Assembly: GCF_025717555.1 (NCBI RefSeq)
Contig: NZ_JAJIRP010000002.1
Span: 124,001-188,000, forward strand
Length of the DNA: 64,000 nucleotides
Reading direction: 5' to 3'
From: Paucibacter sp. B2R-40
Lineage (GTDB): Bacteria; Pseudomonadota; Gammaproteobacteria; Burkholderiales; Burkholderiaceae_C
The notes beneath the pieces are model-generated. The model made no database searches. It was given only the letters and a program-made list of their open reading frames with translations, and had not been told where the DNA came from. Shown piece after piece: positions 26,627 to 37,663 of the stretch. The stretch's first letter is position 1. The number at the start of each line of letters is the position of its first letter. Position numbers and translations under genes: made by a program.

Positions 26627-26943
26627 GAGGAGGCTTCTGAATTGGAGTTTCGAGGAGGGGATGCCGGCATGCACACGCCAAGGCGGGTGAACAAGCCGGG
26701 CGCATTGTCAGGCACGGCGTCGTGGCCGCCTTCGCAAAACGGATTGCAACGCAAAATTCGGTACACGGTCAGATAGCTGCCGGCCAGCGCGCCATGGCGC
26801 TGCAGTGCTTGCAGCGAATAGGCAGAGCAAGTGGGTTCATAGCGGCAGCCCGCGTTTATCCAGGGGCTCAGCAGCAGGCGATAGCCGCGTACCAAGCCCA
26901 TCAACATTCGCTGCGGGAGCGAAGAAAGTTTGATGGACAGCAT
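26623..26943 (-). CDS. yidD: Membrane protein insertion efficiency factor YidD
   Basis: Protein of 106 residues with the family signature LLLSPWINAGCRYEPTCSAYSLQALQRHG and the later RILRCNPFCEGGHDAVP. YidD is a small membrane-associated protein that aids insertion by YidC. It sits in the conserved rpmH-rnpA-yidD-yidC order, 16 bp downstream of rnpA. The C-terminal tail of about 25 residues is variable. Confidence 0.95.
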   Translation of the reverse strand: MLSIKLSSLPQRMLMGLVRGYRLLLSPWINAGCRYEPTCSAYSLQALQRHGALAGSYLTVYRILRCNPFCEGGHDAVPDNAPGLFTRLGVCMPASPPRNSNSEASS

Positions 26944-26959
26944 GGTGACGGCCTAGCGC

Positions 26960-27412
26960 TCAGGCGCCGGAGCGGGCCAGCACCCGGCCGACCAGCTGCG
27001 CCAATTCGGCACGCACGGCCGCCCGCAGCGCATCCGAAGCAGCGCTGGGGAACAGCTTGCGATCAAAAGGCATGCGCAGCCGGACCACCCACAAGCCGGG
27101 CGGCAAAGTGGGTTGTCCGGCAAAGGCGGCACGGATCTGGCGCTTCATCAGCGAGCGAGTCACCGAACGTTTGGCATGGCGCTTGGGCACTATTGCACCC
27201 AACCAGCAAGCGTCCGGGAGTACTTCATCCACAGGGCTGTGGGTGACATGTGCATGGCCTGTTGATAACTTGACCTCCGCGGTGGATAAAACCTTGGCGG
27301 GCTTGCTAGGACAGGCGGCCAGGTGATGTACCGCGAAATGACTGCTGCGCACGCGGCTGGAGCTGGCCAGCACGCGCTCAAAGTCGGCCGATCGCACGAT
27401 GCGGCCGATCAT
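26960..27412 (-). CDS. rnpA: Ribonuclease P protein component
   Basis: Protein of 150 residues. The conserved region is clear: DFERVLASSSRVRSSHFAVHHL near the N-terminus and GAIVPKRHAKRSVTRSLMKRQIR in the middle, the RNA-binding RNR motif of RnpA. It binds the RNase P RNA and helps mature tRNA 5' ends. It is longer than the usual 115-130 residues because of an insert at about residues 36-66. The DNA of that insert holds several DnaA-box-like sequences. It lies between rpmH and yidD. Confidence 0.94.
   Translation of the reverse strand: MIGRIVRSADFERVLASSSRVRSSHFAVHHLAACPSKPAKVLSTAEVKLSTGHAHVTHSPVDEVLPDACWLGAIVPKRHAKRSVTRSLMKRQIRAAFAGQPTLPPGLWVVRLRMPFDRKLFPSAASDALRAAVRAELAQLVGRVLARSGA
27225..27289. 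promoter_or_regulatory. Cluster of three DnaA-box-like 9-mers inside rnpA
   Basis: TCATCCACA (27225-27233), TGTTGATAA (27260-27268, reverse) and GGTGGATAA (27281-27289, reverse) each differ from the DnaA box TTATCCACA by one base. They lie within 65 bp in the rnpA segment coding the extra residues. DnaA binding is inferred. Confidence 0.4.
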
Positions 27413-27429
27413 GACTCTGCTCTCTAGAC

Positions 27430-27564
27430 TTAGACAGCCAGACGTTTACGGCCCTTGGCGCGGCGCGCAGCGATGACGGCGCGGCCGCCGCGTGTCTTCA
27501 TGCGAACCAGAAAGCCATGGGTACGGGCGCGACGGGTCTTGGAGGCTTGGTAAGTACGTTTCAT
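27430..27564 (-). CDS. rpmH: 50S ribosomal protein L34
   Basis: Protein of 44 residues, [18 protein letters not shown] at the start and [11 protein letters not shown] at the end, an unmistakable L34. ATG at 27564, TAA at 27430-27432. It is a component of the large ribosomal subunit. The rpmH gene is the standard marker on the left side of the origin, transcribed away from dnaA, with rnpA following after 17 bp. Confidence 0.98.
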   Translation of the reverse strand: MKRTYQASKTRRARTHGFLVRMKTRGGRAVIAARRAKGRKRLAV

Positions 27565-28066
27565 GATGAGGCCCCTTTAGGCAATATCTAGGCAGAAATA
27601 GCGAAGGTCTAAGGACGTCGGATGACGCTTTAGCGGTTGTTGGCGATCAGTCGCCGGCTTGCAAAACGATTTGCGGTTTGCACCCCGGTCGTCGGGCAGC
27701 TCCCGGCTTGAGATGAATCAAAGCCAAAAACCACGCTGCGACGGCCACTGATGTGTGCCGCGCCGGGGCGCCGCTTATGCGTTCACATGCGCTTGCAAGC
27801 ATTGCGTAACGCGCCTGGGAAGGGTATCTGCCGACCTTTGAGTCTTTAGACCCCGCCCTTTATGGCGGCTAAGCTTTTGCCTGCCAGCGCTGCGTGGATA
27901 GGCGCTCGGCCCAAACGCACATCTTCATGCGCGCGCTGACCAAACATTCCTACTCCGCTATATCCAGCGTCCGGAAAACCCGCGATTACACCAAAGAAAT
28001 GCAGGACCGTCAAGCCTTTACTGAGGACAACCCCACTCCACAAGCGCTTGCTTCCACCAAAAAATC

Positions 28067-28075
28067 TGTGGATAA
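28067..28075 (-). promoter_or_regulatory. Perfect DnaA box
   Basis: TGTGGATAA on the plus strand is TTATCCACA on the minus strand, an exact match to the DnaA consensus, 61 bp before dnaA. Confidence 0.75.
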
Positions 28076-28126
28076 CTCGCAGCAGCTAGGCTTGAAACCC
28101 GTACAATCTGGCCGCTCTAGAACAAG

Positions 28127-28135
28127 TTTTCCACA
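28127..28135 (+). promoter_or_regulatory. Near-consensus DnaA box abutting the dnaA start
   Basis: TTTTCCACA matches the DnaA box in eight of nine positions and ends at the base before the ATG. Bound DnaA there would block translation initiation or the promoter, a possible autoregulatory site. Confidence 0.5.
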
Positions 28136-28171
28136 ATGAGCGCAGACATGCTTGGTGTAATGAGCGCAGAC
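28136..28171 (+). repeat. Duplicated dnaA start codon context
   Basis: ATGAGCGCAGAC occurs at 28136-28147 and again at 28160-28171, in the same frame 24 bp apart. Either ATG could be the translation start, giving proteins that differ by eight residues. Confidence 0.8.
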
Positions 28172-29779
28172 AAATTTGAGCCCCATAGTTTGATGGCAGG
28201 CGGATCGAAGGCAGACAGTGCAGCCCCGCCTGCAGCCACCAGCTACGGCGAAAACTCGGCCACCCACGCGGACCTTTGGCAACTTTGTTGCGAAAGACTG
28301 ATTGCCGAACTGCCCGAGCAACAATTCAATACTTGGATTCGCCCCTTGCCGCCGGCTGTCGTCAGCGACGGTGGCGCAGCAGGCGGCTTGCTCGTGTCCT
28401 TGCGCGTGCCCAATCGCTTCAAGCTCGACTGGATTCGCAACCAATATGCCGGCCGCATTGAGTCGGTGCTGTCCGACTTGGCCGGTCAGCCGGCGCGGCT
28501 GGATCTGGCCTTGGCCTCGCGCGATTCACAGCCGCGCTCCGCTCCTCTCTCGGCAGTGGGCAATCAGCTGAACCAGCCACCGCATCAAGCCGCCTTGGCG
28601 GCCGGCCAAGTTCTGCACAACGGCCTGCGTCCGGTGATCAGCCAACCCAACCCAGCCCAGCCCGATGCAGGGCCTGGCAGCCAGCAAACCGTGCAAACAC
28701 TGGGCGGGTCTCAGCAACCAGCGGCGCCCAAGCCTGCCAACCTGGCGCCCAGCGCCAGCCGACACCGCATCAATAGCGCGCTGACTTTTGACAATCTGGT
28801 GCCCGGCCGCGCCAATCAGATGGCCCGCACAGCCGCCCTGCATGTGGCCGGCGCGCCGGGTGCGATGTACAACCCGCTGTTCATCTATGGCGGCGTTGGC
28901 CTGGGCAAGACGCATTTGATCCATGCGGTGGGCAACGCGCTGCTGAAGGACAAGCCGGATGCGCGCGTGCTCTATCTGCACGCCGAGCAGTTCATCTCCG
29001 ACGTGGTGAAGAACTACCAGCGCAAGACCTTCGACGAACTGAAGGCCAAGTACCACTCGCTGGACCTGCTGCTGATCGATGATGTGCAGTTCTTTGCCGG
29101 CAAAGAGCGCACGCAAGAAGAGTTCTTCAATGCGTTTGAGGCACTGCTGGCCAAGCGCGCCCACATCATCATGACCAGCGACACCTACCCCAAGGGGCTG
29201 GCCGATATCGATGAACGCCTGACCAGCCGCTTTGATGCCGGGCTGACGGTGGCGATCGAGCCGCCCGAACTGGAAATGCGCGTTGCGATTCTGATCAAGA
29301 AGGCCGAGGCCGAGCAGACGCCCATGCCCGAGGATGTGGCCTTCTTCATCGCCAAGAATGTGCGCGCCAATGTGCGTGAACTCGAAGGCGCGCTGCGCAA
29401 GGTCTTGGCCTACAGCCGCTTCAGCCACAAGGAAATCAATATCCAACTGGCGCGCGAGGCACTGAAGGACTTGCTGTCGATCCAGAACCGGCAGATCTCG
29501 GTCGAGAACATCCAGAAGACCGTCGCCGACTTCTACAAGATCAAGATCGCCGATATGTACAGCAAGAAGCGCCCGGCCAGCATTGCCCGGCCACGCCAGA
29601 TCGCCATGTATATCGCCAAGGAGCTGACCCAAAAAAGCTTACCCGAAATTGGCGAGCTGTTCGGCGGGCGCGATCACACGACCGTCTTGCATGCGGTGCG
29701 CAAGATCGGCGGCGAGCGTCAGAAGAATACCGAGCTGAATCAGCAGCTGCATGTGCTGGAGCAGACGCTCAAGGGTTGA
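28136..29779 (+). CDS. dnaA: Chromosomal replication initiator protein DnaA
   Basis: Protein of 547 residues. Domain I (about 40-120) contains [25 protein letters not shown] long Gln/Ala/Pro-rich domain II linker follows. The AAA+ domain III has Walker [10 protein letters not shown] and Walker B LLIDDVQF. Domain IV has the DNA-binding signature [15 protein letters not shown]. It melts oriC and loads the replisome. ATG 28136 gives [12 protein letters not shown]; a 12-bp repeat places a second in-frame ATG at 28160 with the same following codons, and neither has a good ribosome site. It is followed by dnaN. Confidence 0.97.
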   Translation: MSADMLGVMSADKFEPHSLMAGGSKADSAAPPAATSYGENSATHADLWQLCCERLIAELPEQQFNTWIRPLPPAVVSDGGAAGGLLVSLRVPNRFKLDWIRNQYAGRIESVLSDLAGQPARLDLALASRDSQPRSAPLSAVGNQLNQPPHQAALAAGQVLHNGLRPVISQPNPAQPDAGPGSQQTVQTLGGSQQPAAPKPANLAPSASRHRINSALTFDNLVPGRANQMARTAALHVAGAPGAMYNPLFIYGGVGLGKTHLIHAVGNALLKDKPDARVLYLHAEQFISDVVKNYQRKTFDELKAKYHSLDLLLIDDVQFFAGKERTQEEFFNAFEALLAKRAHIIMTSDTYPKGLADIDERLTSRFDAGLTVAIEPPELEMRVAILIKKAEAEQTPMPEDVAFFIAKNVRANVRELEGALRKVLAYSRFSHKEINIQLAREALKDLLSIQNRQISVENIQKTVADFYKIKIADMYSKKRPASIARPRQIAMYIAKELTQKSLPEIGELFGGRDHTTVLHAVRKIGGERQKNTELNQQLHVLEQTLKG

Positions 29780-29911
29780 TCCGAGGTAGGTCTAGCGTCA
29801 ATTTACGACGGACCCATCAAGAATTGGCCTTGGAGTAGGTCAAAATGCGGTGCGCCGCCATGAGACGGGCGACCCGGTTAGAACAAGTCAGATAAGTGGA
29901 AAGAGGTTGAC

Positions 29912-31036
29912 ATGATTGTGTTGAAAGCCACCCAAGACAAGGTGCTCGGCGCCCTACAGGCGGTTGCAGGCATCGTGGAGAGGCGCCACACCCTGCCCGT
30001 TCTTGCCAATGTGCTGATCCGCAAGCATGGCGGCCAGTTGGAACTGACCACCAGCGATCTGGAAATTCAGGTCCGCACTACCGCCGAATTGGGCGGTGAC
30101 GAAGGCGACTTCAGCACCACCGTCGGCGCGCGCAAGCTGATCGACATCCTGCGCTCGATGCCGGCCGACCAGACCGTCTCGCTGACTGCCAATGCCTCCA
30201 AGCTAACGCTGCAAGGTGGCAAGAGCCGCTTCACGCTGCAGACCTTGCCGGCCGACGACTTCCCGCTGGTGCAGGAAGCCGCCGACTTCGGCCCCGCCTT
30301 CGCCGTGCCGCAAAAGACCCTCAAGCACCTGATCAACCAGGTGCACTTCTCGATGGCGGTGCATGACATACGCTATTACCTGAACGGCATCTTGTTCGTC
30401 GCCGAGGGCAAGAGTCTGACGCTCGTCGCCACCGACGGCCACCGCCTGGCGCTGGCGCAAGCCGAGTTGGAGACAGAGATCCCCAAGCAAGAAGTCATCT
30501 TGCCACGCAAGACCGTGCTGGAGCTGATGCGTTTGCTGAAGGACGGCGGCAAGGATGCTGCGGATGAGCAGCCGATCGAAATGCGCTTCGCCGGCAACCA
30601 GGCCAAGTTCAGCTTCTCCGGCATGGAGTTCGTCACCAAGCTGGTCGAGGGCAAGTTCCCCGACTACAACCGCGTGATCCCGAAGAGCCACAAATTTAAC
30701 GTCACGCTGGGCCGCTTGCAACTGCTGGCCAGCCTGCAGCGCGCCGCCATCCTGACCAGCGAGAAGTTCAAGGCCGTGCGCCTGTCCTTCGAGCCAGGTC
30801 AGCTGTCGATTGTGTCCAGCAATGCCGAGCAAGAAGATGCCCGCGAAGAGATCGACATCGATTACGCCGGCGACCTGATCGAGACCGGCTTCAACGTCAC
30901 CTACCTGATGGACGTGTTGCAGAACATGAGCCAGGAGATGGTCAGCATCGACCTGAACGACAGCTCGGCCAGCGCCTTGATCACCATCCCCGAGCAGACC
31001 GGCTTCAAGTACGTCGTGATGCCAATGCGGATCTAG
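29912..31036 (+). CDS. dnaN: DNA polymerase III beta subunit (sliding clamp)
   Basis: Protein of 374 residues beginning MIVLKATQDKVLGALQAVAGIVERRHTLPVL and ending YVVMPMRI, the typical sliding clamp with three similar domains. It forms the ring that tethers DNA polymerase III. The AGAGG before the ATG is an adequate ribosome site. A 132-bp gap separates it from dnaA. recF, next to dnaN in many bacteria, is absent; gyrB follows directly, as usual in Burkholderiales. Confidence 0.97.
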   Translation: MIVLKATQDKVLGALQAVAGIVERRHTLPVLANVLIRKHGGQLELTTSDLEIQVRTTAELGGDEGDFSTTVGARKLIDILRSMPADQTVSLTANASKLTLQGGKSRFTLQTLPADDFPLVQEAADFGPAFAVPQKTLKHLINQVHFSMAVHDIRYYLNGILFVAEGKSLTLVATDGHRLALAQAELETEIPKQEVILPRKTVLELMRLLKDGGKDAADEQPIEMRFAGNQAKFSFSGMEFVTKLVEGKFPDYNRVIPKSHKFNVTLGRLQLLASLQRAAILTSEKFKAVRLSFEPGQLSIVSSNAEQEDAREEIDIDYAGDLIETGFNVTYLMDVLQNMSQEMVSIDLNDSSASALITIPEQTGFKYVVMPMRI

Positions 31037-31062
31037 CCCGGCCACCGCAGAGTTTCAACCAG

Positions 31063-31080
31063 AGCGGGCTTAGGCCCGCT
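31063..31080 (+). terminator. Hairpin between dnaN and gyrB
   Basis: AGCGGGC and GCCCGCT form a 7-bp stem with a TTAG loop, followed 6 bases later by TTTT. It could be a weak terminator or attenuator between dnaN and gyrB. Confidence 0.4.
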
Positions 31081-31119
31081 TGTGCGCTTTTGAAGGGCTT
31101 GAGTTTTGGCCCACGTTAG

Positions 31120-33690
<2,571 letters not shown>

Positions 33691-33807
33691 TTCTTGTTGT
33701 AGAGGCTCGGGAGTTAACTTAACGGTTGTCGGCCAACTGCGGGGCACCGCTGATTCATCAAAATTGTCCGTGGTCAAGCCGCGATTCCTTGAATTCAGCG
33801 CTCCGGC

Positions 33808-36078
33808 TTACCCCTCCAACACCCATCCCGCCCTTGTCAGTGGCAGTCGCGTGATTGCCTTGGCCGGGTCGCGGCCGCTGGCGGCGAAGAGGGCGTTGGC
33901 CAGCGCTGGGCCGATGGAGGCCGGGCCTTCTTCGCCGACGCCGCGAGGCTGCTCGCCGCTGCCGAGCACGACAAGGTCAATCGGTGGGGTCTGGGCCAGC
34001 GTCAGCAGCGGATAGCTGTCGAAGTTGGCTTGCTGCACCTGTCCGTCTTTCAGCGTGATCTCGCCGGCCAGCGCGGCGCTGAGGCCGAAGATGGTGCCGC
34101 CCATCAGCTGGGCGCGCACCGCGTCTGGGTTGACGACCAGGCCGACGTCGACCGCCGCCGTGATGCGCTCGATGCGGAAGCGCCCCGGCGCCGGCACCGA
34201 GATCTGCACGATATGGGCGCTGCGTGCAGCATTGCCCGAGCTCAGCGCAAGACCCTGGAAATGCCCGGGTGGCAAGACCTGGCCCCAGCCGGCGCGTTCG
34301 GCCAGGGCGCGCAGAAGCGCCAGTGTGTTGGGCTTTTTCTCCAGCATGCGCAGCCGGTAGGCGAGCGGGTCGATGCCGGCCAGCGCAGCGGCGCGGTCGA
34401 TGCTGCACTCGTAGAAGAAGGTGTTCTGCGAGGCGCCGACCGAGCGCCAATAGCCGCAGGGTACGCCCGCATCAACGCGGCTCCAGCCCAGTTGCATGGG
34501 GCCGACTCCGTAGTCGTGCCGGGTCCAGCCCATGCCGACGGACCAGTCGAAGTCGGGGCTGGGCTCGCCGTTGCTCAGGCTGCTGTATTCAAGCAGCGAG
34601 GGATTGGCGGCGTCCACGCGCAGCGCTTGCGGCCAGCCCTCGCTATCGAGCGCCAGGCGCACCCGCGCTGCGGCGGCGGGACGGTAGCCTCCGGCCCGCA
34701 TATCGGTCTCGCGCGACCAGATCAGCTGCACCGGACGCTTCATCTGCTTGGCGATCAGCGCGGCCTGCACAGCAAAGCCATGTTCGAGCCGGCGGCCAAA
34801 GCCGCCACCGATCAGCATGGCGTTGATCTGCACCTGCTCGGGCTTGAGCCCCAGCGCACGGGCCACGCCGCGCTGGGTGTCGCCGGCGCTCTGGGTGGAC
34901 AGCCACAATGCCGCGCCTTTCGGGCCGACCTCGGCCAGCGCATTCATCGGCTCCATGGTCGCGTGGGCGAGGAAGGGCACGTCGTAGCTGATGTCCAGCA
35001 CGCCTTTGCCGTGGCTTATGGCCTGGCTCAGCGCTTGAGCCACGGCGGCATCGTCAATGCGTGGGTCGTCGCGTTGGTCGAAGGGTTTGCCCGCACCGCG
35101 AGCGGTGGCGGCGAGCAGCTCGGCGCGCAAGGCCTCGCTGTCGGTGGCGGCGTGCGGCCCGGCGCTCCAGCGGGGCTGGAGTGCCTGCAGGGCTTGACGG
35201 GCGGTCCAATAACTGTCGGCGACTACGGCAAGTGCGGCAAGCGCGGCCAGCGTGCCGGGCAGACGGACGATGCCGCGCACGCCTGGAAACGGCTTGGCCG
35301 GGCGCTCGTCCACGCCAAGTAGCTCGGCGCCGAAGCGTGGCGCGTGGATCAGCGCAGCGTAAAGCATGCCGGGGCGGCGCGCGTCGATGCCAAAGCGGGC
35401 GCTGCCGTTGACCTTGGCCGGCAGGTCGATGCGTTGGCTGCCTTCCTTGCCAACGAAGCGGCGCTCCGCGGCGGGCTTGCGCGGCGCGTCCTTGGGCGCG
35501 GGCAGCGCGGCGGCCTCGGCCAGCAGCGCGGCATAGGGTAGACGCTGGCGGCCATCGGGATGCAAGACCTGACCCCCTTCGCCTGCATTGCTGAGGCAGT
35601 CGGCCGCGGGCACACCCCAGCGCGCGGCCGCTGCCTGGATCAGCATGGCGCGAGCGGTGGCGCAAAGCTGGCCGATCTCGCGCCAGGACAGCGAGGTGCC
35701 AAAGCTGCCGAAGCTGGCGTAGTCCTTTATCCTCGGGCTGAAATAGCGCGCTTCCACCGGCGCCTGCTCGACACGTACCCGGTCCAGCGGGAGGTCCAGC
35801 TCCTCGGCAGCCATCAGGCGCACGGCACTGTGCGTGCCCTGGCCAAGTTCGACCACATAGCTGAGCACGGTCAGGCCGCCCTGCGCATCAAAGCGCAGCC
35901 AGATACCGAAGCCAGGCACGCCGGCTGCGGCTGCAGCTGCAGCTGCAGCAGGGGCTGTAGTTTGGGCCTCGCTTGGCGCCAGGCCCAGCGTCCAGAGGCC
36001 GGCGACCAGGCTGGAGTGCAGCAGCAGCGCGCGGCGGGCTGGACTGGCAAGCCGGCCAGGATTCTGGCCTGCGTTCAT
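33808..36078 (-). CDS. Molybdopterin-binding subunit of a xanthine-dehydrogenase-family oxidoreductase (IorB-like)
   Basis: Protein of 756 residues resembling the beta subunit of isoquinoline 1-oxidoreductase. The N-terminus carries an export-like segment (RRALLLHSSLVAGLWTLGL). The molybdenum-cofactor regions include ELGQGTHSAVRLMAAEEL, the glycine-rich GGGFGRRLEHGF and the C-terminal GVGEEGPASIGPALANALFA. It probably hydroxylates or oxidises an aldehyde or N-heterocycle in the periplasm. It overlaps the [2Fe-2S] subunit gene by ATGA; there is no FAD subunit, as expected for IorAB-type enzymes. The substrate is unknown. Confidence 0.88.
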   Translation of the reverse strand: MNAGQNPGRLASPARRALLLHSSLVAGLWTLGLAPSEAQTTAPAAAAAAAAAGVPGFGIWLRFDAQGGLTVLSYVVELGQGTHSAVRLMAAEELDLPLDRVRVEQAPVEARYFSPRIKDYASFGSFGTSLSWREIGQLCATARAMLIQAAAARWGVPAADCLSNAGEGGQVLHPDGRQRLPYAALLAEAAALPAPKDAPRKPAAERRFVGKEGSQRIDLPAKVNGSARFGIDARRPGMLYAALIHAPRFGAELLGVDERPAKPFPGVRGIVRLPGTLAALAALAVVADSYWTARQALQALQPRWSAGPHAATDSEALRAELLAATARGAGKPFDQRDDPRIDDAAVAQALSQAISHGKGVLDISYDVPFLAHATMEPMNALAEVGPKGAALWLSTQSAGDTQRGVARALGLKPEQVQINAMLIGGGFGRRLEHGFAVQAALIAKQMKRPVQLIWSRETDMRAGGYRPAAAARVRLALDSEGWPQALRVDAANPSLLEYSSLSNGEPSPDFDWSVGMGWTRHDYGVGPMQLGWSRVDAGVPCGYWRSVGASQNTFFYECSIDRAAALAGIDPLAYRLRMLEKKPNTLALLRALAERAGWGQVLPPGHFQGLALSSGNAARSAHIVQISVPAPGRFRIERITAAVDVGLVVNPDAVRAQLMGGTIFGLSAALAGEITLKDGQVQQANFDSYPLLTLAQTPPIDLVVLGSGEQPRGVGEEGPASIGPALANALFAASGRDPAKAITRLPLTRAGWVLEG

Positions 36079-36557
36079 GTGGTGCTCCCGGCTTGCAGTG
36101 CGGTGGCGGCGCGCTCAATGGCGGCGCGCACGCGCGGGTAGGTGCCGCAACGGCAGAGATTGCTCATCGCCGCCTTGATCTGCACCTCACTGGGGCGGCG
36201 CTGCTCGGCCAGCAGCGCGGCGGCGGCCATCAGCATGCCGGACTGGCAGTAGCCGCATTGCGGCACCTGCTCGTCCAGCCAGGCCTGCTGCAGCGCGCGG
36301 CCGATGCGGCTCTGGTCCAGCGCCTCAATGGTGGTGATGCGGCGGCCCTTGAGCGCTTGGATGGGCAGCACGCAGCAGCGCGTCGCGGCACCGTCGATAT
36401 GGACGGTGCAGGCGCCGCACTGGGCTGCGCCGCAACCGAACTTGGTGCCGGTCAGCGCCAGGTCTTCGCGCAGCAGCCAGAGCAGCGGTTTGTCGGGCGC
36501 TGCCTGGACGCGGTGCGTCTGGCCGTTGATCTGCAATTGCATGGCTTTGGGTTTCAT
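36075..36557 (-). CDS. [2Fe-2S]-binding subunit of a molybdenum hydroxylase (IorA-like)
   Basis: Protein of 160 residues with two [2Fe-2S] clusters: the plant-ferredoxin type (GCGAAQCGACTVHIDG, with a further Cys near RCCVLPI) and the helical type (CGYCQSGM, then NLCRCGTY). It carries electrons from the molybdenum subunit encoded by the next gene, which overlaps by four bases. The upstream metallo-hydrolase gene ends 18 bp before it, suggesting one operon. Confidence 0.92.
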   Translation of the reverse strand: MKPKAMQLQINGQTHRVQAAPDKPLLWLLREDLALTGTKFGCGAAQCGACTVHIDGAATRCCVLPIQALKGRRITTIEALDQSRIGRALQQAWLDEQVPQCGYCQSGMLMAAAALLAEQRRPSEVQIKAAMSNLCRCGTYPRVRAAIERAATALQAGSTT

Positions 36558-36575
36558 CGGTGTGCAGCCTGTCGT

Positions 36576-37550
36576 TCAAGGTGTCGTCGTGGCCGGCGCT
36601 ATCGCGGCGTAGTCGACAGGCACCCAGATGTAGTTGAGCCCCAGCGAGCGCAGGCGGCCGATGCCTGGGAAGGCCAAGTGCGCTCCCGCGATCAGCTCAT
36701 CGCTGCGTGCTGCTGCGGCGAACTCACGGTTGCGCAGCGCGATGCCCTGGGCTGCGTCCTTCTCGCCCGGCGGAACGGCCTCAGGCAGCTCGAACTGCAC
36801 CTTGTCGTTGACAACGAAGTCGCCCCAGAAGTGCATGCGCTGCCCCCGGCTTTCGATCACGTAGAAGCTGTGGCCCTCGGTGTGGCCGTAGCGGGCCACA
36901 GCCTTCAGCTCAGGCGAGAAGCGGGTGTCGCCGTCGAAGGCCTGGTAGCGCTGAGCGCTGATATAGGGCGCCAGCTTGGCGACGATCGCCTGCGCGGTCT
37001 TGTTGCCCTTGGCTGCGGCGGCCTGCCATTGCGGCAGTTCGTGCGCGTCGGCATGCACCACCGCATTGGGAAACGAGCGCTGCTTGCCATCGGCCAGGCC
37101 GAAGACATGGTCGGGGTGCATATGGGTGATGTAGATATCGTCCACCTGCTCCGGCGCATAGCCGGCCGCCTTCAGGTTGTCGAACAACTGGCCGTAGCCC
37201 GCCGCGCTGCCCCGGCCGCCCGCATCGATGAGGATCAGCTTCTTGCCGGTGTTCACCAGAAAGGCGATGGTCGAGAAGTCGTTGCTGGGCTGCGCTTGGG
37301 TGCGCCGGCGCAGGCTGGCCTTGTGCTCGACCGTGAGCGAGGGAAACAGCTCGTCGATCGCCTCCGGCCAGGGGTCGTTGGCATCCAGCAGTGCCGTCAC
37401 TTCCAGGTCCCCCACCATCAGCCGGTAAAAGCCCGGCGCCTGGCTCCTGGCCATCGGAGCGGCCGCGTGGGCGGCCGGCAGTATTGCCGCGATCGCCAGC
37501 ATCAAATAGGCCCATCGAGGCCAGTTAAGAAGATCACGAAGGTGTTGCAT
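36576..37550 (-). CDS. MBL-fold metallo-hydrolase, exported
   Basis: Protein of 324 residues with a signal peptide ending AAHAAAP near residue 31. The metallo-beta-lactamase motif THMHPDHVFGL (HxHxDH) and downstream His residues (VVHADAHE, RYGHTEGHSF) mark the binuclear metal site. Such exported MBL proteins include lactonases and other hydrolases; the substrate is unknown. It is first in a likely operon with the IorA/IorB-like subunits and divergent from a LytS/LytTR system, which may regulate it. Confidence 0.87.
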   Translation of the reverse strand: MQHLRDLLNWPRWAYLMLAIAAILPAAHAAAPMARSQAPGFYRLMVGDLEVTALLDANDPWPEAIDELFPSLTVEHKASLRRRTQAQPSNDFSTIAFLVNTGKKLILIDAGGRGSAAGYGQLFDNLKAAGYAPEQVDDIYITHMHPDHVFGLADGKQRSFPNAVVHADAHELPQWQAAAAKGNKTAQAIVAKLAPYISAQRYQAFDGDTRFSPELKAVARYGHTEGHSFYVIESRGQRMHFWGDFVVNDKVQFELPEAVPPGEKDAAQGIALRNREFAAAARSDELIAGAHLAFPGIGRLRSLGLNYIWVPVDYAAIAPATTTP

Positions 37551-37663
37551 GAGACGGTGCCGGGCGGCATGGTTGGACGGAAGGCGCAGTATGGGCAGCC
37601 GGCGCCGCGCGATCCAGGCCTGTGGTACAGGTACGGTCAGTCGTGTTACGAATCCGCGCGGGT

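Larger units (their letters stand above)
27565..28135. other. Putative replication origin region between rpmH and dnaA
   Basis: The 571-bp gap between divergent rpmH and dnaA is the usual oriC site in betaproteobacteria. It holds one perfect DnaA box (28067-28075), one near match overlapping the dnaA start (28127-28135), a weaker one (CGTGGATAG at 27893-27901) and a 10-bp palindrome GCTTGCAAGC (27791-27800). No long AT-rich unwinding element stands out, and an open frame at 27894-28139 looks accidental. The rpmH and dnaA promoters must also lie here. Confidence 0.6.

Noticed and set aside
27565-28135. parS-type centromere site near the origin
   Set aside because: No match to the TGTTTCACGTGAAACA pattern was seen and parAB is not in the window.
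27894-28139. Open frame of 81 codons in the origin region
   Set aside because: No good start, no recognisable motif, and it overlaps the dnaA control region.
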